This document shows, in pieces, positions 8,548-16,817 of a DNA stretch of 33,109 nt. The position numbers and the translations under genes were made by a program. The DNA comes from Actinomycetes bacterium (lineage in GTDB: Bacteria > Actinomycetota > Acidimicrobiia > Acidimicrobiales > Palsa-688): positions 1 to 33,109 of the forward strand of contig JAKBAX010000011.1 of NCBI GenBank assembly GCA_021808785.1, given 5' to 3'. The notes under the pieces were generated by a model, which searched no databases, had not been told where the DNA came from, and saw nothing but the letters and a program-made list of their open reading frames with translations. Positions within the stretch are counted from its first letter, which is position 1. Each line of letters begins with the position of its first letter.

Positions 8548-9183
8548 TCACGTCGGGTCCGGACCGCCCTCCGGTCCCTCCGGGTTGGGGTCGCGGGCCT
8601 GGCTCTGCGGGTGGATCGTCTCCCCTCGCGCCAGCATGGCCACGAACTCCTCGATCTTGCGGGCCCTCGTCTCGGGCCGCTTCACCCGCCCCAGGCGGAA
8701 GAGGATGGCGAATCGGTTCTGGCTGGTGAGACGGGTGAAGCTCTCCCGGGCCGCCGGGTCGGCGTCGATGGCGGCCCCCAGATCGGCCGGTACCTCTGCG
8801 GTGGCCGGCCCGTCGTAGGCCGACGCCCACCGACCGTCAGCCCGGGCCCGGTCGATCTCGGCCTGCCCGGCCGGGCGCATACGCCCATCGCGGATGAGCC
8901 GTTCGGCATGGCCCACGTTGCGTCTCGACCAGGTGCTGGTCGGACGGCGGGGAGTGAAGCGCTGCAGGTAGGTGCGCTCGTCGCGCCGTTGGACCTGGCC
9001 GTCGATCCATCCGAAGCAGAGCGCTTCGTCGAGCGCCTCGCCATAGCTCAGCCGGGTCGGTTCCCGGCTGCCCTTCTTGGCCAGGACCAGCCGCACGCCG
9101 GCCGACCGGGCATGGTTGGTCTCCAGCCAGGTCCGCCAGGCGGCCTGATCTTGAACGAGGACTTCGAGCAGTTCCGGGCTCAT
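8548..9183 (-). CDS. YdeI/OmdA-family protein
   Basis: A 211-aa protein with the YdeI block near the N-terminus (residues about 40-95: RLSYGEALDEALCFGWIDG, then RRDERTYLQRFTPRRPTSTWSRRN) and the OmdA-type C-terminal domain (FTRLTSQNRFAILFRLGRVKRPETRARKIEEFV). Family members are linked to tolerance of cationic peptides and bacteriocins in some bacteria, but the biochemical role is not established. It lies 25 bp downstream of the DHA2 exporter gene on the same strand, so exporter and protection-type protein may form a two-gene operon. The start at the ATG at 9183 matches the family N-terminus (SPELLEVLVQDQAAWRTWL). Confidence 0.85.
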   Translation of the reverse strand: MSPELLEVLVQDQAAWRTWLETNHARSAGVRLVLAKKGSREPTRLSYGEALDEALCFGWIDGQVQRRDERTYLQRFTPRRPTSTWSRRNVGHAERLIRDGRMRPAGQAEIDRARADGRWASAYDGPATAEVPADLGAAIDADPAARESFTRLTSQNRFAILFRLGRVKRPETRARKIEEFVAMLARGETIHPQSQARDPNPEGPEGGPDPT

Positions 9184-9208
9184 GGGATCCGAGCACCCGC
9201 CATGCCGG

Positions 9209-10765
9209 TCATCTTGCCGCGTCCCGATCAGGTGCGCCCGGTGCCGACCGGGCCGGCGCCGGGGCGTCCAGGGCGCAGTGCCATTCGGCGACCATCGGGC
9301 GCTCCTCGGCCCGGGACTTGCGGATGCTCAGCAGGGCCACGACGGCCCCGATCCCACACGCACCGGCGGCGGCCAGGACCGCGCTGTGGAAGCCCGACGT
9401 GAGCTGGTCGGGATGCTCGTAGCTGTAACCGCGGATGCCGGCGATGGCCGGCAGGGCGGCCACTGCGAACAGGCCCGCGGCCCGGGCCACATCGTTGTTG
9501 ATGGCAGACGCCACCCCGGAGTATTCGGCCGGGACCGCCCCGAGGGCGGTGGCGGTGAGAGGGGCCACCGTGACGGCCAGCCCGAGGCCCAGAACCGACA
9601 CCGCGGGCAGGACCGCCGAGACATAGCTCGATCCGGGGCCGATGCGCGCCAGCAGGGCCAAGCCGCCGCCGACGAGGAGCGGCCCCAACGACATCTGGGC
9701 GCGCGGCCCGATGCGGGCGGCCACGGCTCCCGAGCGGGCCGAGAGGGCGAGCATGAGCACCGTCACCGGCAGCAATGACGTGCCGGCCGCGATAGGGCTG
9801 TAACCAACGGCGTCCTGCAACTCGACCGGCAGCAGGAACAGGGCTCCGCCCAGCCCGCCGTATACCGCGAATGTGACGGCGTTGGTGGCGGTGAACTGCC
9901 GGGATCGGAAGACTTCGATGGGGATCAGAGGGGCCCGGCTCCGCCATTCGACGACGAGAAAGGCTCCAAGAAAGACCCAGCCGGCGGCTGACGGCCAGAG
10001 GGTGCCGGGCGCGGTCCAGCCGAGGGAAGCGCCCTCCGTGAGTCCATAGCACAACCCGACCAGCCCGATGCTCACCAGGGTTGCACCGGCCAGGTCGAGC
10101 GGCCTCCCGGCGGCGGCCGCATCCCTCGACTCGGGCACGTGGCGGGCCGAGATGGCGAGGGTCGCCACGGCCACCGGTAGGTTGATGAAGAAGACCAGCC
10201 GCCACGAGACCGCACCGATGAGCCAACCGCCGAGGAAGGGGCCCACGGCCATCGCCACGCCACCGAGACCCGACCACGCCCCGATAGCCCGGCTCCGATC
10301 GGCGGGCGCGAAGGAGGCCTCCAGAATGGCCAGGCTCCCAGGGACCAGCATGGCAGCTGCGACGCCTTGCAGGCCGCGGGCCGCGATCAGGAGGGCGGCG
10401 GAGGGAGCCAAGCCGCACAGTAGCGACGCGATCGCGAACCCGATCGTTCCGAGCTGGAACAGGCGCCGCCGGCCCAGACGGTCACCGAGTGCCCCTCCGA
10501 GTACCAACAGACCGGCCAGGGCCAGGGTGTACGAATTGCTTATCCATTGCAGCTGGCTCAACCCGGCGTGGAACTGCCGACCGATCCGGGGCAGGGCCAC
10601 TCCCACCACGGTGGAATCGATGCCGGCCATGGCCGATCCCAGCACGGTCGCAGCCAACACCCACCGTCCGGGCGGAGAGGAGTAGCGGAGAAGCTCGGGG
10701 TCGATCGGATCACAGTACGAGCAAATCCACCACTCGCTACGATGCCCCATGATCCAGCCCGTCAT
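9209..10765 (-). CDS. DHA2-family MFS drug/H+ antiporter (EmrB/QacA type)
   Basis: A 14-helix major facilitator exporter of about 518 aa. Visible motifs: RWVLAATVLGSAMAGIDSTVVGVALP in helix 1 with the Asp typical of DHA2 pumps, motif A GALGDRLGRRR after helix 2, and antiporter motif C in helix 5 (GLGGVAMAVGPFLGGWL). The start is either the ATG at 10765 (MTGWIMG) or the ATG at 10750. With the first, only 3 bp separate it from the start of the divergent P450 gene; with the second, the leaders overlap. The N-terminus before helix 1 contains an unusual CSYC segment. The C-terminal tail after the last helix is hydrophilic. It probably exports a hydrophobic compound, perhaps the P450 substrate or product, by proximity only. 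Confidence 0.9.
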   Translation of the reverse strand: MTGWIMGHRSEWWICSYCDPIDPELLRYSSPPGRWVLAATVLGSAMAGIDSTVVGVALPRIGRQFHAGLSQLQWISNSYTLALAGLLVLGGALGDRLGRRRLFQLGTIGFAIASLLCGLAPSAALLIAARGLQGVAAAMLVPGSLAILEASFAPADRSRAIGAWSGLGGVAMAVGPFLGGWLIGAVSWRLVFFINLPVAVATLAISARHVPESRDAAAAGRPLDLAGATLVSIGLVGLCYGLTEGASLGWTAPGTLWPSAAGWVFLGAFLVVEWRSRAPLIPIEVFRSRQFTATNAVTFAVYGGLGGALFLLPVELQDAVGYSPIAAGTSLLPVTVLMLALSARSGAVAARIGPRAQMSLGPLLVGGGLALLARIGPGSSYVSAVLPAVSVLGLGLAVTVAPLTATALGAVPAEYSGVASAINNDVARAAGLFAVAALPAIAGIRGYSYEHPDQLTSGFHSAVLAAAGACGIGAVVALLSIRKSRAEERPMVAEWHCALDAPAPARSAPGAPDRDAAR

Positions 10766-10768
10766 GGA

Positions 10769-11983
10769 ATGACGAGGACCCCCGTGGACCCCTCCGCCCC
10801 AGACTTCTTCGCCGACCCGTACCGTCACTTCGCCGATGCCCGGCGTTCCGCGCCGGTGCAGTGCTACCAGCCGGGGATGTGGATGGTCTTCGGCCATGAC
10901 GACGTGAGCCAGGTACTCAAGGACCGGGGCCTCACCTCGACTGAGCGCCACACACTGGATGCGCCGCGGAACCTGGCCATCAAAGCAGCCGGCGGGACCG
11001 ACGCCTATCTCCTGCGGCCCTCGTTGTCGAAGATGGATGCCCCCGACCACACTCCGCTCCGGGCCCTGCTGGCCCGCCTCTTCACCCCCCGGGCCGTGGG
11101 GAGCCTCCGTCGAGCGGCCACGGATCTGGTCGCCGGGGCCTTCGATCGCCATGCCGGAGGCGAGATGGAGGTAATCGAGTCCCTGGCCCATCCGCTTCCG
11201 TACCAGCTGACCTGCACCTGGCTCGGAGTGCCGGCCCTCGACGACGACGGGGACATCCGCCGCTGGAGCTTCGAGGGGCTTCAGATGATCGACCCCTTCC
11301 GCCGCCCGGAGCAGTACCGGGAGTACATCTCGGCCAGCGCCGACTTCGCCGGCTACTTGCGGGAGCTGGTGGCGTGGAAACGGTCCCGCCAAGGCGACGA
11401 CGCCATCTCCCGTCTCATCGCGGCCGGCGACGCCGGTGAGGTCATCACCCCCGACGAGGTGGTGGCCACGATCCACACGCTCTTCCTGGCCGGGTTCCAC
11501 ACGACTGTCAATCAGATCGGGCTCAGTGTCCTGGCCCTCCTCCAGGCTCCAGACCAGTGGGCCGCCCTCGTCGCCGATCCCGAGCTGCTACCCAACGCCA
11601 TCGACGAACTGTTGCGCTTCGATCCGACGGCCCAGTTCATGATCAGGGCCACCGCGGCCGACTACCGGGTCGGTGGGGTCACCATCCCGCCCGGCCAGCA
11701 CATCGTGGCCTGGATCGCCTCGGCCAATCGGGACGAGGCCAGATGGGGCAGCTCCGCCGATCAGCTGGATCTGGGCCGGCCCGACGCCCGTTACCATCTG
11801 GCCTTCGGCAGCGGAATCCATTCGTGCTTGGGAATGTGGCTGGCCCGGCTCGAGCTGGAGGAGGTGCTCTCCGCCCTGATCCGGCGGTTCCCGAAGGCCT
11901 CCCTCGTGGACGAGGAACCGAGATGGCGGAGTACCGCATTCATGCGCGGCTTGGAATCGCTGACCCTCCTGCTACCCGCCTGA
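10769..11983 (+). CDS. Bacterial cytochrome P450 with altered I-helix motif
   Basis: A soluble class I-type P450 of 404 aa. The heme-binding loop FGSGIHSCLG carries the ligand Cys353; the K-helix ExxR is E280/R283 in ELLRFDP; the conserved DAPDHTPLR-FTPR block is present. The I-helix reads AGFHTT, with His244 where most P450s have Asp or Glu before the conserved Thr245. No ferredoxin or ferredoxin reductase gene lies in the window, so electrons must come from elsewhere. The ATG at 10769 fits the family N-terminus (PDFFADPYRHFADARR); an in-frame ATG at 10742 is preceded by a TACGAT -10-like hexamer. It is divergent from the DHA2 exporter and converges with the MDR oxidoreductase. Substrate unknown. 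Confidence 0.93.
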   Translation: MTRTPVDPSAPDFFADPYRHFADARRSAPVQCYQPGMWMVFGHDDVSQVLKDRGLTSTERHTLDAPRNLAIKAAGGTDAYLLRPSLSKMDAPDHTPLRALLARLFTPRAVGSLRRAATDLVAGAFDRHAGGEMEVIESLAHPLPYQLTCTWLGVPALDDDGDIRRWSFEGLQMIDPFRRPEQYREYISASADFAGYLRELVAWKRSRQGDDAISRLIAAGDAGEVITPDEVVATIHTLFLAGFHTTVNQIGLSVLALLQAPDQWAALVADPELLPNAIDELLRFDPTAQFMIRATAADYRVGGVTIPPGQHIVAWIASANRDEARWGSSADQLDLGRPDARYHLAFGSGIHSCLGMWLARLELEEVLSALIRRFPKASLVDEEPRWRSTAFMRGLESLTLLLPA

Positions 11984-11998
11984 CCGGCGGCCCCGCGG

Positions 11999-13147
11999 CT
12001 AGAGCTGAGGGCGGATCAGATACTTGGAGCCTGTCGATTGGCGCCCGTAGACAGCTATGGCGTCGGGGTCCAATGCGGACGCCAGGGACACCTCGGCGGT
12101 GTAGCTGCTGGCAAAGGTCGTCTTCAGGCCGGAGACCACCCGCCGGCGCATACGTTGCGCGACCTCCGGTCCGATCCTCTGCAGGAAGGGGGCGAGCAGC
12201 CAGCCGGCCGTCCCCCATGCCATCCCGAAGCTACGGGTGAGCTCGGTCGGGCGGCGGTCGAGGCCACCGTAGATGTAGACCTGCTTGTGCACATTCGTCC
12301 CGTAGCGGTGGTAACCCGGCTCCGCAGAGCCGGCGGCCGCTTCCATCCCCGTCAATATCTGGCTGGCCAGCTTTCCCCCACCGACGGCGTCGAAGGCAAT
12401 GGTGGCCGAAGTAGCCCGCAGCGCCTCGATCAGGCGCTCCATGAAATCGGTCGCAGACGAGTTGCAGACGTGCTCGGCGCCGAGCGAAACCAGGGCCTCC
12501 TCCTGCTCACGGCGGCGAACGATGTTGACCAGGTCGATTCCCTCCTCCTGGCACACCCGGACCAGCATCCGGCCCAGATTCGAAGCGGCTGCTGTGTGGA
12601 CCAGGGCGCGGTGGCCCTCCATCCGCATCGTCTCCACCATCGCCAGGACGGTCATCGGATTGACGAACGACGAGGCCCCCTCCACGGCGCTGGTGCCCTC
12701 GGGCAGTTCGAGGCACAGGGATGTGTCGACCACCCGGTACTGGCCGTACATGCCGCCACCGACCGCAGCGACTGTCTTACCCAGTAATGCCCGGGCGGCC
12801 GGCGACGCGCCGACCGACACGACGGTCCCCGCTCCCTCGATGCCCGCAGGCAGTGCCTGGCCCACCCTCGGTGCCACGGCCCGGGCGGCCGGGTCGGGAA
12901 GCGGGATGGTCACGACCGGCCGGTCCGCCGTCCCGTGGCGCGAGGCGGCGGTGATGTCGCCACCCGCCATCAGTAGACCCAGGTCAGAAGGATTGATCGG
13001 GGCCGCCTCCACCCTGACGACCACCTCGTTCAGCTGCGGTGCCGGCACGTCGACCGGCTCGAGGTACAGCTCGACGGTCTGGCGATCAGTGACGCGGGAG
13101 AGAAGCTGCAGTGACACTCCCGGTACCTCGGTGACACCTGTCGTCAT
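11999..13147 (-). CDS. MDR-superfamily zinc-type alcohol dehydrogenase/quinone oxidoreductase
   Basis: A 382-aa medium-chain reductase. The N-terminal GroES-like part contains the family block EVVVRVEAAPINPSDLGLLMAGG, then a Rossmann part with HTAAASNLGRMLVRVCQEEGIDLVNIVRR and FDAVGGG. The catalytic and structural zinc cysteines of true alcohol dehydrogenases are not seen, which favours a zinc-free NAD(P)H quinone/enone reductase. The ATG overlaps the stop of the MarR gene as ATGA (13144-13147), which indicates translational coupling with that regulator. The 3' end converges with the P450 gene across 15 bp. Confidence 0.88.
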   Translation of the reverse strand: MTTGVTEVPGVSLQLLSRVTDRQTVELYLEPVDVPAPQLNEVVVRVEAAPINPSDLGLLMAGGDITAASRHGTADRPVVTIPLPDPAARAVAPRVGQALPAGIEGAGTVVSVGASPAARALLGKTVAAVGGGMYGQYRVVDTSLCLELPEGTSAVEGASSFVNPMTVLAMVETMRMEGHRALVHTAAASNLGRMLVRVCQEEGIDLVNIVRRREQEEALVSLGAEHVCNSSATDFMERLIEALRATSATIAFDAVGGGKLASQILTGMEAAAGSAEPGYHRYGTNVHKQVYIYGGLDRRPTELTRSFGMAWGTAGWLLAPFLQRIGPEVAQRMRRRVVSGLKTTFASSYTAEVSLASALDPDAIAVYGRQSTGSKYLIRPQL

Positions 13148-13491
13148 CTGGTCGACACCTCCTGTGCAATGGACCGCGTCGAGAGCATACGGGGCCGCAG
13201 ATCCGGACCATGGCTGACGGTCGGGGGCCGGGCCGGGTCACGTTCCTCGGCATCGAGGAGACTTGGGTGGACCAGGGCGTCCACGGTGGAGGCGAGCGCT
13301 CCCGCTTCGGTCGCGGGGAGCTTGTCGATGAGCCGCTCGATGGATTCGGCGCTCTGCTGGCGCAGCCGTCCGAGATAGCCCGAGCCGAGCTCGGTGATCG
13401 CCATCAGGACCGCTCGTCGATCCTCTGGGCCGCGGTGGCGCCGGACCAGACCATCGCGTTCGAGCTTGCTGACCAAGCTGGTCATCGACAT
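13144..13491 (-). CDS. MarR-family regulator, 5'-truncated
   Basis: The 115-aa product begins directly in the DNA-recognition helix of a MarR winged helix (MSMTSLVSKLERDGLVRRH), continues through the wing (GPEDRRAVLMAITELG) and the C-terminal dimerisation helix. Normal MarR proteins are about 140-160 aa; the first helices and the front half of the winged helix are missing. Upstream in the same frame no MarR-like residues follow, because the DHA2 gene starts 14 bp away on the other strand. A GGAG motif 4 nt before the ATG could still allow translation of the shortened form. DNA binding is doubtful, since both halves of the helix-turn-helix are normally needed. It is ATGA-coupled to the MDR gene. 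Pseudogene, or a short dimerising remnant. Confidence 0.7.
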   Translation of the reverse strand: MSMTSLVSKLERDGLVRRHRGPEDRRAVLMAITELGSGYLGRLRQQSAESIERLIDKLPATEAGALASTVDALVHPSLLDAEERDPARPPTVSHGPDLRPRMLSTRSIAQEVSTR

Positions 13492-13505
13492 GATTCTCCG
13501 GAGAC

Positions 13506-15035
13506 ATGCGCAGCCCGGATAGTCCCCCCCACGAGGTAGGCCCAGGTGACGGCGGTTCGGGAGAGCGGGTCCACCACCAGGTGACCTTCCTGGTCCTGGC
13601 GCTGGCGACCCTGGCCTACGCCATGTTGCAGTCGCTGGTCAACCCGGTCCTCCCCACGATCCAGCGGCACCTGCACACGACCCAGGCCAACGTCACCTGG
13701 GTATTGACCGCATACCTGCTGGCCGCGTCCATCGCCACCCCAGTGGTAGGTCGCGCCGGCGATATCGTCGGCAAGAAGAAGGCGCTCGTGGCGGTCCTGG
13801 TGTTCCTGGCCGCCGGAACGGTGCTCGCGGCCGTTGCCCCCACCATCGGGGTGATGATCGTCGCTCGCCTCGTGCAAGGTGCCGGCGGCGCGCTGCTCCC
13901 TCTCGCCTTCGGGATCGTACGCGACGAGTTCCCCCGCAAGGATGTGGCCCGGGCGGTCGGGACCATCGCCGCCCTCATAGCCGTCGGAGGCGGCCTCGGT
14001 ATCGTCCTCGCCGGACCGATCGTCGACTCTCTCGGCTACCGCTACCTGTTCTGGATCCCCCTGGTGATCGTGGTGGTCGCCCTCATCGCCGCCGTCATGG
14101 TGGTTCCGGAGTCGAAGACCCGCGCCCCGGGGCGCCTCAGTGCCGGACCGGCGATCCTCCTCACACTGTGGCTGGTAGCAGTCCTGATCGCGGTCAGCGA
14201 GGCCAGCAACTGGGGTTGGGGCTCTGGTCGCACTCTGGGCCTGCTCGCGCTCGGGCTGGCCCTTGTGCCTGTCTGGGTGCTGGCCGAGTCGCGCAGCGCC
14301 GATCCGGTCGTCGACATGAAGATGATGCGGGTCCCCGTGGTTGCGACCACCAACCTGGCCGCTCTCCTCCTCGGGATCCCCATGTACTCGGTCATGGCCT
14401 TCCTGCCGGAGTTCGTCCAGACCCCGCGTTCATCCGGCTACGGCTTCGGCGCCAGCATCACCGCATCCGGACTGTTCCTGCTCCCCCTGACCGCAGTCAT
14501 GTTCTTCTTCGGCCTGTGGTCCGGACGGCTGGCTGACCGCTACGGATCCAAACCGGTGCTGATCGCCGGCGCCGTCCTGACCGCAGCGTCATGCGGCATG
14601 CTCACCTTCGCTCACCACCAACGGTGGGAGATCTACGTGGCCACGGCCGTCGTCGGCGCCGGTCTCGGCTTCTCCTTCTCGGCCATGTCGAACCTGATCG
14701 TCGAGTCCGTTCCTGTGACCCAGGTCGGAGTGGCCAGCGGTATGAACGCCAACATCCGGACCATAGGTGGCTCCATCGGGGCGGCCGTGACCGGCACGAT
14801 CATCACCTCAGGAATGTCGGGCGCGGGCACACCGCTCGAGGCCGGCTACACCCACGCCTTCCTCTTCCTCTTCATAGCCGCGGCCGGGACCGCTGGGGCG
14901 AGCCTGCTGATACCCGGGGCCGGTCGCCTGGCCACCCCCTCGCCGATCGGGACCGGAGCCGCCGGCGGCACCGTGCTCGTCCACAATGCCGAGGCGGCCA
15001 TCATCGCCGGCGCGCCGATCGTCGAGGCCGAGTAG
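13506..15035 (+). CDS. DHA2-family MFS transporter (14 helices)
   Basis: A 509-aa exporter of the EmrB/QacA type. Helix 1 (TFLVLALATLAYAMLQSLVNPVLPTI) is followed by motif A variant GRAGDIVGKKKAL, the RLVQGAGGALLPLAFGIVRDEFP block and motif C-like GGGLGIVLAGPIVDSLGYRYLFWI. It differs from the exporter at 9209-10765 in sequence and in its N-terminal helix. The ATG at 13506 has GGAG only 2 nt away, which is short; a GTG further in would also precede helix 1. It is divergent from the truncated MarR gene with 14 bp between start codons and is followed 44 bp later by an SDR gene. The classical MarR-pump layout suggests this pump was once repressed by that regulator. Confidence 0.9.
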   Translation: MRSPDSPPHEVGPGDGGSGERVHHQVTFLVLALATLAYAMLQSLVNPVLPTIQRHLHTTQANVTWVLTAYLLAASIATPVVGRAGDIVGKKKALVAVLVFLAAGTVLAAVAPTIGVMIVARLVQGAGGALLPLAFGIVRDEFPRKDVARAVGTIAALIAVGGGLGIVLAGPIVDSLGYRYLFWIPLVIVVVALIAAVMVVPESKTRAPGRLSAGPAILLTLWLVAVLIAVSEASNWGWGSGRTLGLLALGLALVPVWVLAESRSADPVVDMKMMRVPVVATTNLAALLLGIPMYSVMAFLPEFVQTPRSSGYGFGASITASGLFLLPLTAVMFFFGLWSGRLADRYGSKPVLIAGAVLTAASCGMLTFAHHQRWEIYVATAVVGAGLGFSFSAMSNLIVESVPVTQVGVASGMNANIRTIGGSIGAAVTGTIITSGMSGAGTPLEAGYTHAFLFLFIAAAGTAGASLLIPGAGRLATPSPIGTGAAGGTVLVHNAEAAIIAGAPIVEAE

Positions 15036-15079
15036 GGTCCACCGGTCGGCGCCAGTTGGGGGGCCCGGAGGGGGTGGCC

Positions 15080-15892
15080 ATGACCACAGGAGATGTACCG
15101 CGCTTCGCCGGCAAGGTGGCCATAGTCACCGGCTCGACCGCCGATCCGAGCATCGGCCGATCCTGTGCCGTGCGCCTGGCCGAGGAGGGCGCGTCGGTGG
15201 TGATCAACGGCCGCTCGTCCGAGCAACTGAGAGCCGCCGAGCACCAGTTGCGTGACGCCGGTCTGGCCGTGGCCGGGGTGGTCGGCTCCCTCGACGACGA
15301 CACCACGGTGACCGACCTGGTGGACACCGCTCTTGACCGGTTCGGGTCGGTCGACCTGATCGTCAACACCGTCGGTGGCGCCCCGTTCCCGGGGCCGGTA
15401 TGGGAGATGGACCGCCGATCGCTGATCGACACCTTCTCCCTGAACACCTGGCCCACGGTGGCGCTGGTCAAAGAGGCCATGGCCCGGGGCTTGGCCGATG
15501 GTGACGGCAATGCCGTGGTCAACATCTCGAGCGGCTCCCCGAACAAGACCACTCCCAGCATGATCGCCTACGCGGCCGCCAAGGCCGCCCTCAATGCCCT
15601 GACGCGTACCATGGCCGCCGATGCGGGCCGACGGGGGGTCCGCGTCAACGCGGTCAGCCCGGGCCTCACCCGTACGACCGCCACTCGGGACATGTGGGAA
15701 GCCGATGGTGGGGTCGGAGCCGGCTCCCATCTGCTGCTGCGCCGCCTCACCACCGCGGACGACATCGCGTCGGCCGCCCTGTTCCTCCTCTCCGACGACG
15801 CCCGACAGATCACCGGGGTGGTCCTCGATGTGGACGGGGGCAACCATCTCCAGGGCGGGGGCTGGTCCCCGTTCGCCGCCGCCCCGCAGTGA
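15080..15892 (+). CDS. Short-chain dehydrogenase/reductase
   Basis: A classical SDR of 270 aa. The cofactor loop is TGSTADPSIGRS (residues 18-28), a stretched version of TGxxxGxG. The catalytic residues are Ser150/151, Tyr164 and Lys168 (YAAAK), and the usual NNAG is replaced by NTVGG, a known variation in this group. The ATG at 15080 is preceded by GGAGGGGG with 5-nt spacing. NRS after the second strand (VVINGRSSEQL) suggests NADP(H) preference. It follows the DHA2 gene by 44 bp on the same strand, so they probably share a transcript. FabG-like or hydroxysteroid-type substrates are both possible. Confidence 0.92.
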   Translation: MTTGDVPRFAGKVAIVTGSTADPSIGRSCAVRLAEEGASVVINGRSSEQLRAAEHQLRDAGLAVAGVVGSLDDDTTVTDLVDTALDRFGSVDLIVNTVGGAPFPGPVWEMDRRSLIDTFSLNTWPTVALVKEAMARGLADGDGNAVVNISSGSPNKTTPSMIAYAAAKAALNALTRTMAADAGRRGVRVNAVSPGLTRTTATRDMWEADGGVGAGSHLLLRRLTTADDIASAALFLLSDDARQITGVVLDVDGGNHLQGGGWSPFAAAPQ

Positions 15893-15947
15893 CCGACCCT
15901 GCGGCTAGAGCCCGCTTCGCCCGCCCGAACCGAACGTCGGCCCCGGC

Positions 15948-16817
15948 TCACCGCAGCACGTCAGCCGCCCATTCCAGCAGTTGGGGTACCAGCAGAGGCC
16001 AGCGCTCGAAGGCACCCCTCTGCTGCCCCGCCGCCCTTCGATTGGTGCCGTCGATCCACTCGGTGTCGGGCCAGGGCGGATCGACTATGCGGGCGCCGGG
16101 GATCAGCTCGGCGACCGCCTCCGATGTACGGCGCGGGTGCCACCAGTCGCTCTCTCCGCTGCGAAAGACGAGAGTGGGCACCTTGATGGCTCGGGCGGTG
16201 TCCTCGGGCAGTCCGGGTACGGCCTCACCAGGAAGTGGGTAGTAAGCGGCCATCCACCGCTCCATGGTGCGGAGGAAGGTCATCCGATCCTGCTCCACGA
16301 TCCGCCCTCGGTTACCCGGGTTGCGACTGATCACTTCCTGCCAGTCGGGCAGGTCCGCGACGTCCTCCATGCCGCCCATCACAGCGGCCCTTATGGACGG
16401 CGCGCAGTACACGCCACCCAGGGTCATGAGCCCGTATACCCCACCGCTGATCCAGAGCACGGCCAGCGCCGCAGCTACGTCGGGGTGGCGGGCCGCGGCC
16501 AGCAGCGACACCCGCGCCCCGCCCGACCCGCCCATCACAACCGCGGGCGCCATGTCCAGCTCCCGAAGAAGCGCCGCCAGGTAGTCGGCTTGCATCTCGG
16601 ACTCGCTAGCCCCCTCGAAGCACACATCCGACTCGCCGCAGTTCGGCCGGTCCCAGATGACGACCCGGTTGCCGGCCGCGGCGATGGCTTGCGCCAACGG
16701 GTGGATACCGGGATCCTCCTTCGTGTAACGGCCGCCCGGTGTGATGATCCACGGCCGACCGGAATCACCGATCACCTCGTAGCCGAGCGTCAGCCCGTCC
16801 ACCGTCACTCGGGCCAC
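15948..16817 (-). CDS. Alpha/beta hydrolase without an obvious C-terminal catalytic histidine
   Basis: A 289-aa alpha/beta hydrolase. The nucleophile elbow is GGSGGA (Ser98), an oxyanion/HG-like segment PGGRY lies at 27-31, and the front block VIWDRPNCGESDVCF resembles MhpC/epoxide-hydrolase relatives. The acid is probably Asp224 in SGESDWWHP. After that point the only histidine is His227, three residues on; the usual histidine near the C-terminus is replaced by a PPWPDTEW segment. The enzyme may use His227 or be altered in activity. It converges with the SDR gene (55 bp) and is divergent from the HSL-type hydrolase across 337 bp. Confidence 0.85.
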   Translation of the reverse strand: MARVTVDGLTLGYEVIGDSGRPWIITPGGRYTKEDPGIHPLAQAIAAAGNRVVIWDRPNCGESDVCFEGASESEMQADYLAALLRELDMAPAVVMGGSGGARVSLLAAARHPDVAAALAVLWISGGVYGLMTLGGVYCAPSIRAAVMGGMEDVADLPDWQEVISRNPGNRGRIVEQDRMTFLRTMERWMAAYYPLPGEAVPGLPEDTARAIKVPTLVFRSGESDWWHPRRTSEAVAELIPGARIVDPPWPDTEWIDGTNRRAAGQQRGAFERWPLLVPQLLEWAADVLR

